This document shows, piece by piece, positions 1 through 6,387 of a stretch of DNA of 9,091 bases. The notes beneath the pieces are model-generated. The model did no database searches. It saw only the letters and a program-made list of their open reading frames with translations, and was not told where the DNA came from. A program made the position numbers and the translations under genes. Origin of the DNA: Methylomonas sp. (GTDB taxonomy: Bacteria; Pseudomonadota; Gammaproteobacteria; Methylococcales; Methylomonadaceae); assembly GCA_028688235.1 (NCBI GenBank), contig JAQTYP010000017.1, positions 8,412 through 17,502 of the forward strand, written 5' to 3'. Each line of letters begins with the position of its first letter. The stretch's first letter is position 1.

Positions 1-398
1 AAACTGGTTTCGTTGGACGAGCCCATCGCAAATTCGTCCATGTTCAACTTGCCCAGCATCACGGCACCGACTTGGTTGAATTTATCGACCACGGTGGCAT
101 CGTACGGAGCGATAAAGTTATCCAGCATTTTCGATCCGCAACTGGTTTTGGTACCTAGCGTACAGAAAATGTCTTTGTGAGCAAAAGGAATACCGGCCAA
201 CGCCGACGCCTCGCCATCAGCCAGACGTCGGTCGGCCGCTTCGGCTTGTTGCAAGGCCTTATCTTCGCTGACGGTAATAAAGGCATTCAAGCCCTGGTGC
301 TGGCGAATTCTGTTCAAAAAAGCTTGCTTCAGCTCCACGCTGGAAAATTCTTTACTGCGCAGCCCGGCTGCCAGTTCGGTCAAGGTAAGTTTATGCAT
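1..398 (-). CDS. gatA: Aspartyl/glutamyl-tRNA amidotransferase subunit A, 5' part (runs off the left edge)
   Basis: GatA is the amidase subunit of GatCAB. It releases ammonia from glutamine, which GatB uses to convert Glu-tRNA(Gln) and/or Asp-tRNA(Asn) to the amidated form in the cytoplasm. The first 132 codons are visible, starting MHKLTLTELAAGL at ATG 398. The amidase-signature fold is recognisable: G-I-P-F-A-H-K-D-I-F carries the expected catalytic lysine (about K75 of the Ser-cisSer-Lys triad), followed near residues 115-131 by GKLNMDEFAMGSSNE, a hallmark of GatA. The Gly/Ser-rich stretch with the two catalytic serines lies beyond the window. The gene starts 9 nt after the gatC stop, has only a weak Shine-Dalgarno, and is probably translated as part of a gatC-gatA(-gatB) operon. 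gatB is not in view. Confidence 0.97.
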   Translation of the reverse strand, partial: MHKLTLTELAAGLRSKEFSSVELKQAFLNRIRQHQGLNAFITVSEDKALQQAEAADRRLADGEASALAGIPFAHKDIFCTLGTKTSCGSKMLDNFIAPYDATVVDKFNQVGAVMLGKLNMDEFAMGSSNETS

Positions 399-407
399 GA
401 TCTTTAC

Positions 408-698
408 TTATTCGATGACTTTAGGGACCAAATATAATCCGGCTTCGGTTTGCGGAGCAATGGCTTGGAAATGATCGCGCCGATCGGTCTCTGTCACCCT
501 GTCTTCGCGCAGACGCTGGGTTTGATCCAAGGGATGCGCCATGGGAGCCACGCCGGCGGTGTCGGCCTGCCCCATTTGCGTCATCAATTCCAGGATGCTG
601 GACAAATCATTGGCATAACCGTCTATTTGTTGTTCGTCGATACCCAACCGGGCTAGGTGGGCAATTTTCTTCACGTCACTGGCCGTCAACGACATCAT
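408..698 (-). CDS. gatC: Aspartyl/glutamyl-tRNA amidotransferase subunit C
   Basis: GatC is the small belt-like subunit that wraps and stabilises the GatA-GatB complex. The 96-residue product has the normal family length and the typical N-terminus (SLTASDVKKIAHLARLGID). An amphipathic helix follows, then the PMAHPLDQTQRLREDRVTE segment, matching the usual 'P..HP......R.D.V' motif, and the protein ends LYLVPKVIE as expected. Two adjacent ATG codons (698 and 695) are possible starts. A GGAG element (plus-strand 704-707) lies 5 nt from the first and 8 nt from the second. Most relatives begin M-S-L-T, so 695 is equally good. It is the first gene of a minus-strand operon with gatA and is transcribed away from mreB. 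Confidence 0.96.
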   Translation of the reverse strand: MMSLTASDVKKIAHLARLGIDEQQIDGYANDLSSILELMTQMGQADTAGVAPMAHPLDQTQRLREDRVTETDRRDHFQAIAPQTEAGLYLVPKVIE

Positions 699-801
699 GT
701 AAGCTCCATATCAATTAATCCAAATATCATACTTTATATCTTGCTCAACTGCCCGCTTGATTGATAAAGTAACGGGATTTTACGTTCGCTTTGGTGTAAA
801 C
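699..801. promoter_or_regulatory. Divergent gatC / mreB promoter region
   Basis: This 103-bp spacer separates the divergent gatC and mreB starts and is clearly more AT-rich than its surroundings, so it should carry promoters for both operons. Toward mreB, TTGCTC (741-746) and TAAAGT (765-770, preceded by TG at 762-763) form a weak extended -10 candidate with an 18-nt spacer. Toward gatC, the minus strand reads GATATAAAGTATGATATT (about 724-741), containing TATAAA and TATGAT -10-like hexamers but no convincing -35. The hexamer ATATCA occurs at 708-713 and 724-729. No candidate is strong enough to fix a transcription start; the assignment rests mainly on the gene layout. Confidence 0.45.
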
Positions 802-1845
802 ATGTTCAAACGAATTCGCGGCCTATTTTCCAACGATTTATCGATAGATTTAGGCACGGCAAATACGCTCATTTATGTTCCAGGTCAAGGCATCGTTCTC
901 AACGAGCCCTCCGTAGTCGCGATCAAAGAAGACAAGGTACGCGGACAAAAAACCATTGCCGCCGTCGGCGCCGAAGCTAAAAGCATGCTGGGTCGCACAC
1001 CCGGCAATATCACCGCCATTCGGCCGTTGAAAGACGGCGTGATCGCAGACTTCGCGGTCACTGAACGCATGCTGCGCTATTTCATCAAAAAAGTACACGA
1101 AAACAAACTGCTGCGTCCAAGCCCGCGCATATTGATTTGCGTGCCCTGCGGCTCCACCCAGGTCGAGCGCCGTGCTATACGCGAATCCGCCGCTATGGCC
1201 GGCGCCCGCGAAGTGTATTTGATCGAGGAACCGATGTCGGCCGCAGTTGGCGCCGGCCTGCCCGTCGATACCGCGCACGGCTCCATGGTATTGGACATAG
1301 GCGGAGGCACCTCGGAAGTCGCCGTCATTTCCTTGAACGGCATCGTCTATTCGGCTTCGGTCCGAATCGGCGGCGACCGCTTAGACGACGCGATTATCAG
1401 CTATGTTCGCCGTAATTACGGCACCTTGATCGGCGAAGCCACCGCCGAAAAAATCAAACATGAAATCGGCGCCGCCTACCCCGGCAGTGAAGTACGCGAA
1501 ATACAGGTCACGGGACGTAATCTTGCCGAAGGCATACCGCGCAGTTTTTCGTTGAACAGCAATGAAATTCTGGAGGCCTTGCAGGAACCCTTATCCGGCA
1601 TCGTTAGTGCCGTCAAAGTGGCATTGGAGCAAACGCCGCCGGAACTCGGCGCCGATGTCGCCAGCCGCGGCATCGTGCTAACGGGCGGGGGGGCCTTGTT
1701 GAAAGACATAGACCGCCTGATTGCCGAAGAAACCGGCCTCCCGGTTTTTATCGCCGACGATCCTTTGACCTGTGTAGCCAGAGGCGGCGGCATGGTACTG
1801 GAAATGCTGGATAAAAAAGGAGCTTCCGCATTTTCGCTGGAATAA
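802..1845 (+). CDS. mreB: Rod-shape-determining actin-like ATPase MreB
   Basis: MreB is the bacterial actin homologue. It polymerises on the inner face of the cytoplasmic membrane and orients the elongasome. The product has 347 residues, the same length as the E. coli protein. An amphipathic N-terminal helix (MFKRIRGLF) is followed by phosphate-1 motif D16-LGTANT, the IEEP segment near residues 141-144, phosphate-2 motif D165-IGGGTSE and the adenosine motif T294-GGG. The ATG at 802 is chosen because it gives the canonical MFKRIRGLFS start with a GGTG element a few nucleotides upstream. A TTG at 757 is in frame but would add 15 residues foreign to the family. The stop at 1843-1845 is followed by an intrinsic terminator, so mreB can be made as a single-gene transcript in excess over mreC. 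An uninterrupted G7 run (1687-1693) encodes part of the conserved GGG; the frame is intact. Confidence 0.98.
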   Translation: MFKRIRGLFSNDLSIDLGTANTLIYVPGQGIVLNEPSVVAIKEDKVRGQKTIAAVGAEAKSMLGRTPGNITAIRPLKDGVIADFAVTERMLRYFIKKVHENKLLRPSPRILICVPCGSTQVERRAIRESAAMAGAREVYLIEEPMSAAVGAGLPVDTAHGSMVLDIGGGTSEVAVISLNGIVYSASVRIGGDRLDDAIISYVRRNYGTLIGEATAEKIKHEIGAAYPGSEVREIQVTGRNLAEGIPRSFSLNSNEILEALQEPLSGIVSAVKVALEQTPPELGADVASRGIVLTGGGALLKDIDRLIAEETGLPVFIADDPLTCVARGGGMVLEMLDKKGASAFSLE

Positions 1846-1879
1846 GTATCGGCATTTCGATCTGCAATCCTTACCTTTG

Positions 1880-1912
1880 AAAGGCAGCCCGCACTTCGGG
1901 CTGTCTTTTTTT
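1880..1912 (+). terminator. Intrinsic terminator between mreB and mreC
   Basis: A 12-bp stem is formed by AAAGGCAGCCCG (1880-1891) and CGGGCTGTCTTT (1897-1908), with one G-T wobble and the 5-nt loop CACTT. The T tract runs from 1906 to 1912. It begins 34 nt after the mreB stop. This is a textbook Rho-independent terminator and should stop most, but perhaps not all, transcripts leaving mreB. On the opposite strand the hairpin is followed by only AAAGG-complement sequence (CCTTT), so it works mainly in the plus direction. Confidence 0.9.
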
Positions 1913-1939
1913 GCGTATTGACCCTCCACCCATTCGGCA

Positions 1940-1968
1940 ACGGCATGGGTAAAATTTGTTGCTATGCT
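1940..1968 (+). promoter_or_regulatory. Candidate extended -10 promoter for mreC and downstream genes
   Basis: Downstream of the terminator lies TGC-TATGCT (1960-1968), an extended -10 element. A weak -35 (ACGGCA, 1940-1945; 3 of 6 consensus bases) sits 17 nt upstream. Transcription would start near 1975 and give a leader of about 55 nt before mreC. A second promoter is expected here because the terminator would otherwise starve the mreC-mreD-mrdA-rodA-mltB unit. The sequence match alone is modest. Confidence 0.4.
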
Positions 1969-2018
1969 AGTATTGACTTCCTTCGCCGACACGGACAAAA
2001 CGTCGCGCCATTGTTACT

Positions 2019-2033
2019 AGAGGTTTTGCCATA
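2019..2033 (+). promoter_or_regulatory. Shine-Dalgarno and non-canonical ATA start codon of mreC
   Basis: AGAGG (2019-2023) is followed, after 7 nt (TTTTGCC), by ATA at 2031-2033, which sits exactly where conserved MreC proteins begin (compare E. coli MKPIFSRGPSL with xKLLFAQGPSL here). The reading frame has a stop at 1974-1976 and no ATG, GTG or TTG between that stop and TTG 2106. The ATA is therefore the best-placed initiation codon, or it is an ATG altered by mutation or by a sequencing error. Confidence 0.75.
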
Positions 2034-2924
2034 AAACTGTTATTCGCCCAAGGCCCATCGTTAAATACGCGTCTGTTAGCGGCTGTACTGGCTTCGATCG
2101 CCCTGTTGGTGACGGATTATCGGACCCGACACCTAAACCCTTTGCGCTCGCTGCTGTCGCTGGCAACTTACCCGTTGCAAGCCGTTGCCAGCCTGCCGGT
2201 CGATAGCGTCAAGACCCTCTCCGAGGCTATCGTTTCCTATACCGACCTGCAGAAGGAAAACCGCCGCCTGAAAGAAATCCAGTTCATCAATGACGCCAAG
2301 TTGCTGAAGCTGGACGCACTGGAAAAAGAGAATATCCGCCTGCGCATGTTGCTGGAAAACTCGTTCCAGCTGGGCGAACAAGTCTTGATCGCCGAGCTGC
2401 TGTCGGTAAAGCTGATGCCTTATGAACATACTGTCGTGGTCAACAAAGGCACGCGTTTTGGCGTCCATCCCGAACAACCGGTGCTCGATGCCAACGGCAT
2501 CGTCGGCCAAGTGGTAAGAGCCTTTCCGAACAATGCCGAGGTCATGTTGATTACCGACCCCGATCATGCGATTCCTGTGGAGGTCAATCGTAATGGTCTT
2601 AGGACCATAGCCTTCGGTACCGGCCAGCCCAACCGCCTGCATTTGCCTTTTTTAGCCAAGAACGCCGATATCGTTCCGGGCGATTTACTGGTCACATCGG
2701 GCCTGGGTGGCGTGTTTCCTGCAGGCTATCCGGTCGCTGTCGTCGACAAGTTCGAAACTCGCCCGGATAAATCGTTTGCCAACATTTATGCCACGCCTAA
2801 GGCCAGACTGGAAACCACTCGCGAATTTCTGATCGTCTGGAGTAACTCGACGCCTTTGATTTTAGACGGACAACAGTCGTCACCGGAAACGAGCCAAGAC
2901 CAAGATTCCCATGCCAGCCCATAA
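2031..2924 (+). CDS. mreC: Rod-shape-determining protein MreC (apparent ATA start)
   Basis: MreC is a single-pass inner-membrane protein whose periplasmic part binds and activates PBP2 in the elongasome. Read from ATA 2031 it has 297 residues: a short cytoplasmic start (KLLFAQGPSLNTR), one transmembrane helix at about 11-27 (LLAAVLASIALLV), a coiled coil at about 70-110 (QKENRRLKE...LEKENIRLR) and the two-lobed beta domain at about 115-270. The beta domain includes conserved NGIVGQV, ITDPDHAIPVEV and GDLLVTSGLGG-FPAGYPV. The C-terminal tail is short and lacks the long Pro/Ala-rich extension of E. coli MreC. Starting at TTG 2106 instead would leave 272 residues without the membrane anchor, so I reject that. 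The 3' end overlaps mreD by 14 nt, which suggests translational coupling. Confidence 0.93.
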   Translation: MKLLFAQGPSLNTRLLAAVLASIALLVTDYRTRHLNPLRSLLSLATYPLQAVASLPVDSVKTLSEAIVSYTDLQKENRRLKEIQFINDAKLLKLDALEKENIRLRMLLENSFQLGEQVLIAELLSVKLMPYEHTVVVNKGTRFGVHPEQPVLDANGIVGQVVRAFPNNAEVMLITDPDHAIPVEVNRNGLRTIAFGTGQPNRLHLPFLAKNADIVPGDLLVTSGLGGVFPAGYPVAVVDKFETRPDKSFANIYATPKARLETTREFLIVWSNSTPLILDGQQSSPETSQDQDSHASP

Positions 2925-3402
2925 CCCCGTTGCCTATCTGTGTTTTCTCGCCACCATCGCCGCTGCGATGGTATTTCGCGTGATGTCTATACTCCCCAGC
3001 TTGAACGAATTCAATCCGGACTGGATCATGCTGGCCTTGATTTATTGGTCTATTGCCTTACCCGAACGCTGTGGCGTATTTACCGCGTTTTGGATAGGCC
3101 TAGTTACCGACGTACTAACGGGGCATTTGTTAGGCCAATATGCGCTGATTTATGCATTGATCAGCTATCTGAGCATCAAACAATATCGGCGCCTGCGCCA
3201 GTTCCCGCTACCGCAACAATGTTTGTTTGTCTTGTTTTGCCTGCTGTGCGGACAAAGCCTGTTATTCGGCATGGAAAGCATGCAAGCCCCCAATCGTCTA
3301 CCGCTGTCGTTCTGGTATCCCGCGTTTTCAGGTACGCTGGCATGGCCGTTGGTTTTCTTGATATTACGCAAAATCCGGGTTTTGGCCCGCATTAGCGAAT
3401 AA
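2911..3402 (+). CDS. mreD: Rod-shape-determining membrane protein MreD
   Basis: MreD is a small polytopic inner-membrane component of the elongasome that partners MreC. The 163-residue product has the family's usual length and consists largely of hydrophobic helices: about 6-26, 37-52, 57-75, 80-95, 100-120 and 137-155. The segment NEFNPDWIMLALIYW and the following L-P-E-R turn, then GLVTDVLTG-LLG, match conserved parts of proteobacterial MreD. The start ATG lies inside the mreC 3' end with only a weak ribosome-binding site, consistent with translation by ribosomes that have just finished mreC. mrdA begins 2 nt after the stop. Confidence 0.95.
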   Translation: MPAHNPVAYLCFLATIAAAMVFRVMSILPSLNEFNPDWIMLALIYWSIALPERCGVFTAFWIGLVTDVLTGHLLGQYALIYALISYLSIKQYRRLRQFPLPQQCLFVLFCLLCGQSLLFGMESMQAPNRLPLSFWYPAFSGTLAWPLVFLILRKIRVLARISE

Positions 3403-3404
3403 GC

Positions 3405-5258
3405 ATGGATAGAAGATTCGCGATCAAAGACCCCCGTACCGAAACCCGGGTTTTTATAAGCCGCATCGTCGCAGCTTTTGTGTTGATCATACTGATGATC
3501 ATCGGTTTGGTCGTCAGACTGGTGTATTTGCAAATCGTCGGACACGAGCATTATGCGACCTTGTCCAAAGACAACCGCATCAAAATTTCGCCGTTACCGC
3601 CGACCCGGGGCATTATTTACGACCGCCATGGCCGTATGCTGGCCGAAAACGTCCCCACTTACAGCCTGGAGCTGATTCCCGAGCAAATCAAGGACCTCGA
3701 CGAGACCCTTGCGAAACTACAAAAATTGCTGACTATTTCCGATGAAAAAATCGAGCAGTTTCAAAAACAACGCAAACGCAATAAATCGTTTGTCTCTACG
3801 CCGCTGTTGCAAAATCTATCGGACGAGGACGTCGCCAAGTTCGCCGTCGTCAGGCCTTATTTTCCCGGCGTTGACGTGTATGCCCGTTTGGTTCGCCACT
3901 ATCCCTACGGCGAATTGACGGCTCATGCAATAGGCTATGTAGGCCGCATCAACGAACAGGAACTGAAAACCCTACCTGTCGCCGAATATCGTGGCACCGA
4001 CATCATAGGCAAAAACGGCATCGAAAAATCCTACGAGTCTCATCTGCTCGGCATCGCAGGTTACGAAGAAATCGAAACCAATGCTCAGGCCCGAGCCGTC
4101 AACACACTATCCACGGTCGATCCCATCGCCGGCTCCAACATTTATTTGACGTTGGACATCGATATCCAAAAAATTGCTTACGATGCGCTAGGAGAATACA
4201 ACGGCGCCGCGGTGGCCATAGACATCAAGACCGGCGGCGTGCTGGCATTCGCCAGCCGGCCCGGCTTCGATCCCAATCCCTTCGTCACCGGGATCTCTGG
4301 CACGGAATACAAAGCCCTTAGAGATTCGCCCGACCAACCCCTCTACAATAGAGCCTTACGCGGCCTTTATCCGCCAGGCTCGACCGTAAAACCCTTCATC
4401 GCGCTGGCCGGACTGGAATATGGCGTCATCGATTTCGGTCATCGCCTGTATTGCCCCGGCTACTACAAACTGCCCAACGTCGATCACAAATACCGGGATT
4501 GGAAAAAATGGGGACACGGCATGGTCGACATGAACGAAGCCATCACCCAATCCTGCGACGTGTATTTTTACGATCTGGCATTGGCTTTGGGTATAGACCG
4601 CATGTCCGACTTCATGCACCAGTTCGGCTTTGGCGAAAAAAGCGGCATTGATCTGGTCGGCGAAGTCGGCGGCCTGATGCCATCCAAGGAATGGAAAAAA
4701 AGCCATCGCAATCGCCCTTGGTTTCCGGGCGAAACGCTAATTACCGGTATTGGCCAGGGCTACACTCAGGTCACGCCTCTGCAATTGGCAAGGGCCACCG
4801 CGACATTGGCCAATTACGGCAAGGTCGTTACGCCGCATCTGGTGCAGGAAATCATTACACCGGATTACGCCACGCCGCCCGAACTGCTGCCGGAAACTCG
4901 AATTCCGTTGAATAAACACCATGTCGACAACATCATCTTTGCAATGACCAACGTCGTGCACGGCACTCGCGGCACGGCCGGCCGTATCAAGGCCATCGAC
5001 TACCAAATTGCCGGAAAGACCGGCACCGCCCAGGTGTTTACCCTGAAACAGGAAGAAAAATACAATGAAGACGCCATCGATTTCAAAATGCGCGATCATG
5101 CCTTATTCATTGCATTCGCCCCGGTACACGATCCGAAAATCGCGGTCGCCGTCGTCGCAGAACACGGCGGCCACGGCGGCTCGGTGGCCGCTCCGATTGC
5201 CGGCAAAATCATCGATGCCTATTTAAACCCGAAAAAGGACGAACCGCATGAAAATTGA
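3405..5258 (+). CDS. mrdA: Penicillin-binding protein 2 (elongasome D,D-transpeptidase)
   Basis: PBP2 cross-links new peptidoglycan strands during side-wall growth and is the monofunctional class B transpeptidase partner of RodA. The 617-residue product has a short cytoplasmic start, a transmembrane helix at about 17-38, and the N-terminal pedestal domain with the PTRGIIYDRHGRMLAEN motif. The transpeptidase domain carries all three active-site motifs: S326-TVK with the nucleophilic serine, S383-CD (SxN equivalent) and K538-TG. Spacing and length closely match E. coli PBP2 (mrdA). The start has no clear Shine-Dalgarno and lies 2 nt behind mreD, so coupling is likely. Its end overlaps rodA by 11 nt. 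No substitution in the catalytic motifs suggests altered beta-lactam interaction. Confidence 0.98.
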   Translation: MDRRFAIKDPRTETRVFISRIVAAFVLIILMIIGLVVRLVYLQIVGHEHYATLSKDNRIKISPLPPTRGIIYDRHGRMLAENVPTYSLELIPEQIKDLDETLAKLQKLLTISDEKIEQFQKQRKRNKSFVSTPLLQNLSDEDVAKFAVVRPYFPGVDVYARLVRHYPYGELTAHAIGYVGRINEQELKTLPVAEYRGTDIIGKNGIEKSYESHLLGIAGYEEIETNAQARAVNTLSTVDPIAGSNIYLTLDIDIQKIAYDALGEYNGAAVAIDIKTGGVLAFASRPGFDPNPFVTGISGTEYKALRDSPDQPLYNRALRGLYPPGSTVKPFIALAGLEYGVIDFGHRLYCPGYYKLPNVDHKYRDWKKWGHGMVDMNEAITQSCDVYFYDLALALGIDRMSDFMHQFGFGEKSGIDLVGEVGGLMPSKEWKKSHRNRPWFPGETLITGIGQGYTQVTPLQLARATATLANYGKVVTPHLVQEIITPDYATPPELLPETRIPLNKHHVDNIIFAMTNVVHGTRGTAGRIKAIDYQIAGKTGTAQVFTLKQEEKYNEDAIDFKMRDHALFIAFAPVHDPKIAVAVVAEHGGHGGSVAAPIAGKIIDAYLNPKKDEPHEN

Positions 5259-6378
5259 AATGCGTATCGAACAATTTCAGTCACCGTCGCTGCTCGGCAA
5301 CCTGCTCCGAAGACTGCATATCGATATTCCGCTGTTTCTGGCATTATTACTGATTTGCGCGCTCAGTTTCGTGGTGCTGTACAGTGCCGGCGGCCAAAAC
5401 ACGGATTTGCTGATACGCCACGCCAGCCGCACCTGCCTGGCCATGCTGTTGATGATAGTATTGGCGCATATTAATCCTCGCAGATTTCAATCTTTTTCGG
5501 TGGCCTTGTTCACGGTTTGTGTTTTGTTGCTGATTGCGGTCATGGTCATGGGACAAATCAGCATGGGCGCCCAACGTTGGCTGGATTTGGGATTTTTTCG
5601 CTTTCAACCGTCGGAGCTCACCAAAATAGCGGCGCCCATGATGCTGGCCTGGTATTTATCCGAACACTCGTTGCCTCCCAAACCCAAACACATCATCGTT
5701 GCCTTTGTGTTATTGATCATTCCGGTACTCTTGATAGCCAAACAACCGGATCTGGGTACCTCGCTACTGGTTGTAAGCTCCGGCGCCGCCGTGCTGTTTT
5801 TTGCCGGCCTGTCCTGGTGGCTCATGGCAGGCGCAATCGTGGTTTTGGCGGCGTTGACGCCGGTTTTATGGCATTTCCTGCGCGAATATCAACGCAATCG
5901 GGTATTGACCTTTATCAATCCCGAAGCCGATCCGATGGGTACCGGTTACCACATCATCCAGTCCAAAATCGCCATCGGCTCCGGCGGCATCAGCGGTAAG
6001 GGCTGGCTGGGCAGTACTCAGGCCAAACTGGATTTTCTGCCGGAAAGCTCCACGGACTTCATTTTTGCCGTTTTCGCCGAAGAATTCGGCTTGTTTGGCT
6101 GCGTGGGCTTGTTGTTTCTGTACCTATTGGTCATCCTGCGCTGTTTTTATATTGCGGTGCAGGCCCAGGATACTTATTCTCGCTTACTGGCCGGCAGCCT
6201 CGCTTTTACCTTTTTCGTTTATGTATTCGTCAATATCGGCATGGTGATCGGTATACTGCCCGTCGTTGGCGTTCCGTTACCGTTAATCAGTTACGGCGGC
6301 ACTTCGATGGTGACATTGATGGCCGGTTTCGGTATTTTGATGGCTATACATACGCATCGCAAACTATTACCCGTTTAA
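5248..6378 (+). CDS. rodA: Peptidoglycan glycosyltransferase RodA (SEDS family)
   Basis: RodA (also called MrdB) polymerises lipid II into glycan strands at the inner membrane together with PBP2. The 376 residues form about ten hydrophobic helices starting near residue 28 (DIPLFLALLLICALSFVVLYS). SEDS signatures are present: AQRWLDLGFFRFQPSELTK, KQPDLGTSLL, LPESSTDFIFAVFAEEFG with the presumed catalytic aspartate D270, and the C-terminal GVPLPLISYGGTSM. The ATG at 5248 has AAGGA (5235-5239) 8 nt upstream. A second ATG at 5260 lies beyond the mrdA stop, but 5248 has the better ribosome-binding site. The overlap with mrdA fits the usual co-translation of the PBP2-RodA pair. Confidence 0.98.
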   Translation: MKIEMRIEQFQSPSLLGNLLRRLHIDIPLFLALLLICALSFVVLYSAGGQNTDLLIRHASRTCLAMLLMIVLAHINPRRFQSFSVALFTVCVLLLIAVMVMGQISMGAQRWLDLGFFRFQPSELTKIAAPMMLAWYLSEHSLPPKPKHIIVAFVLLIIPVLLIAKQPDLGTSLLVVSSGAAVLFFAGLSWWLMAGAIVVLAALTPVLWHFLREYQRNRVLTFINPEADPMGTGYHIIQSKIAIGSGGISGKGWLGSTQAKLDFLPESSTDFIFAVFAEEFGLFGCVGLLFLYLLVILRCFYIAVQAQDTYSRLLAGSLAFTFFVYVFVNIGMVIGILPVVGVPLPLISYGGTSMVTLMAGFGILMAIHTHRKLLPV

Positions 6379-6387
6379 TTCACGCTT

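Noticed and set aside
757..801. In-frame upstream TTG start that would extend MreB by 15 residues
   Set aside because: The extra residues are unlike any MreB N-terminus I know. ATG 802 gives the canonical MFKRIRGLF start and the standard 347-residue length.
1687..1693. G7 homopolymer inside mreB as a possible phase-variation site
   Set aside because: It encodes the conserved nucleotide-binding GGG, the frame is intact, and switching off an essential gene would make no sense. It is probably ordinary codon choice.
2026..2034. Two-codon leader ORF TTG-CCA-TAA overlapping the mreC start
   Set aside because: It is only 2 nt from the AGAGG element, too close for normal initiation, and so short that chance explains it.
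2133..2642. Long open frame (169 codons) antisense to mreC
   Set aside because: The overlying gene is firmly identified, the antisense translation resembles no known family, and such open frames are common opposite coding sequence of this composition.
2106..2924. mreC starting at TTG 2106 (272 residues)
   Set aside because: It lacks the conserved N-terminus and the transmembrane anchor, both encoded just upstream in the same frame, and has no suitable ribosome-binding site.
5517..5999. 160-codon open frame in another frame within rodA
   Set aside because: It lies wholly inside the clearly conserved SEDS gene and its Ser/His/Arg-rich translation looks like out-of-frame sequence.
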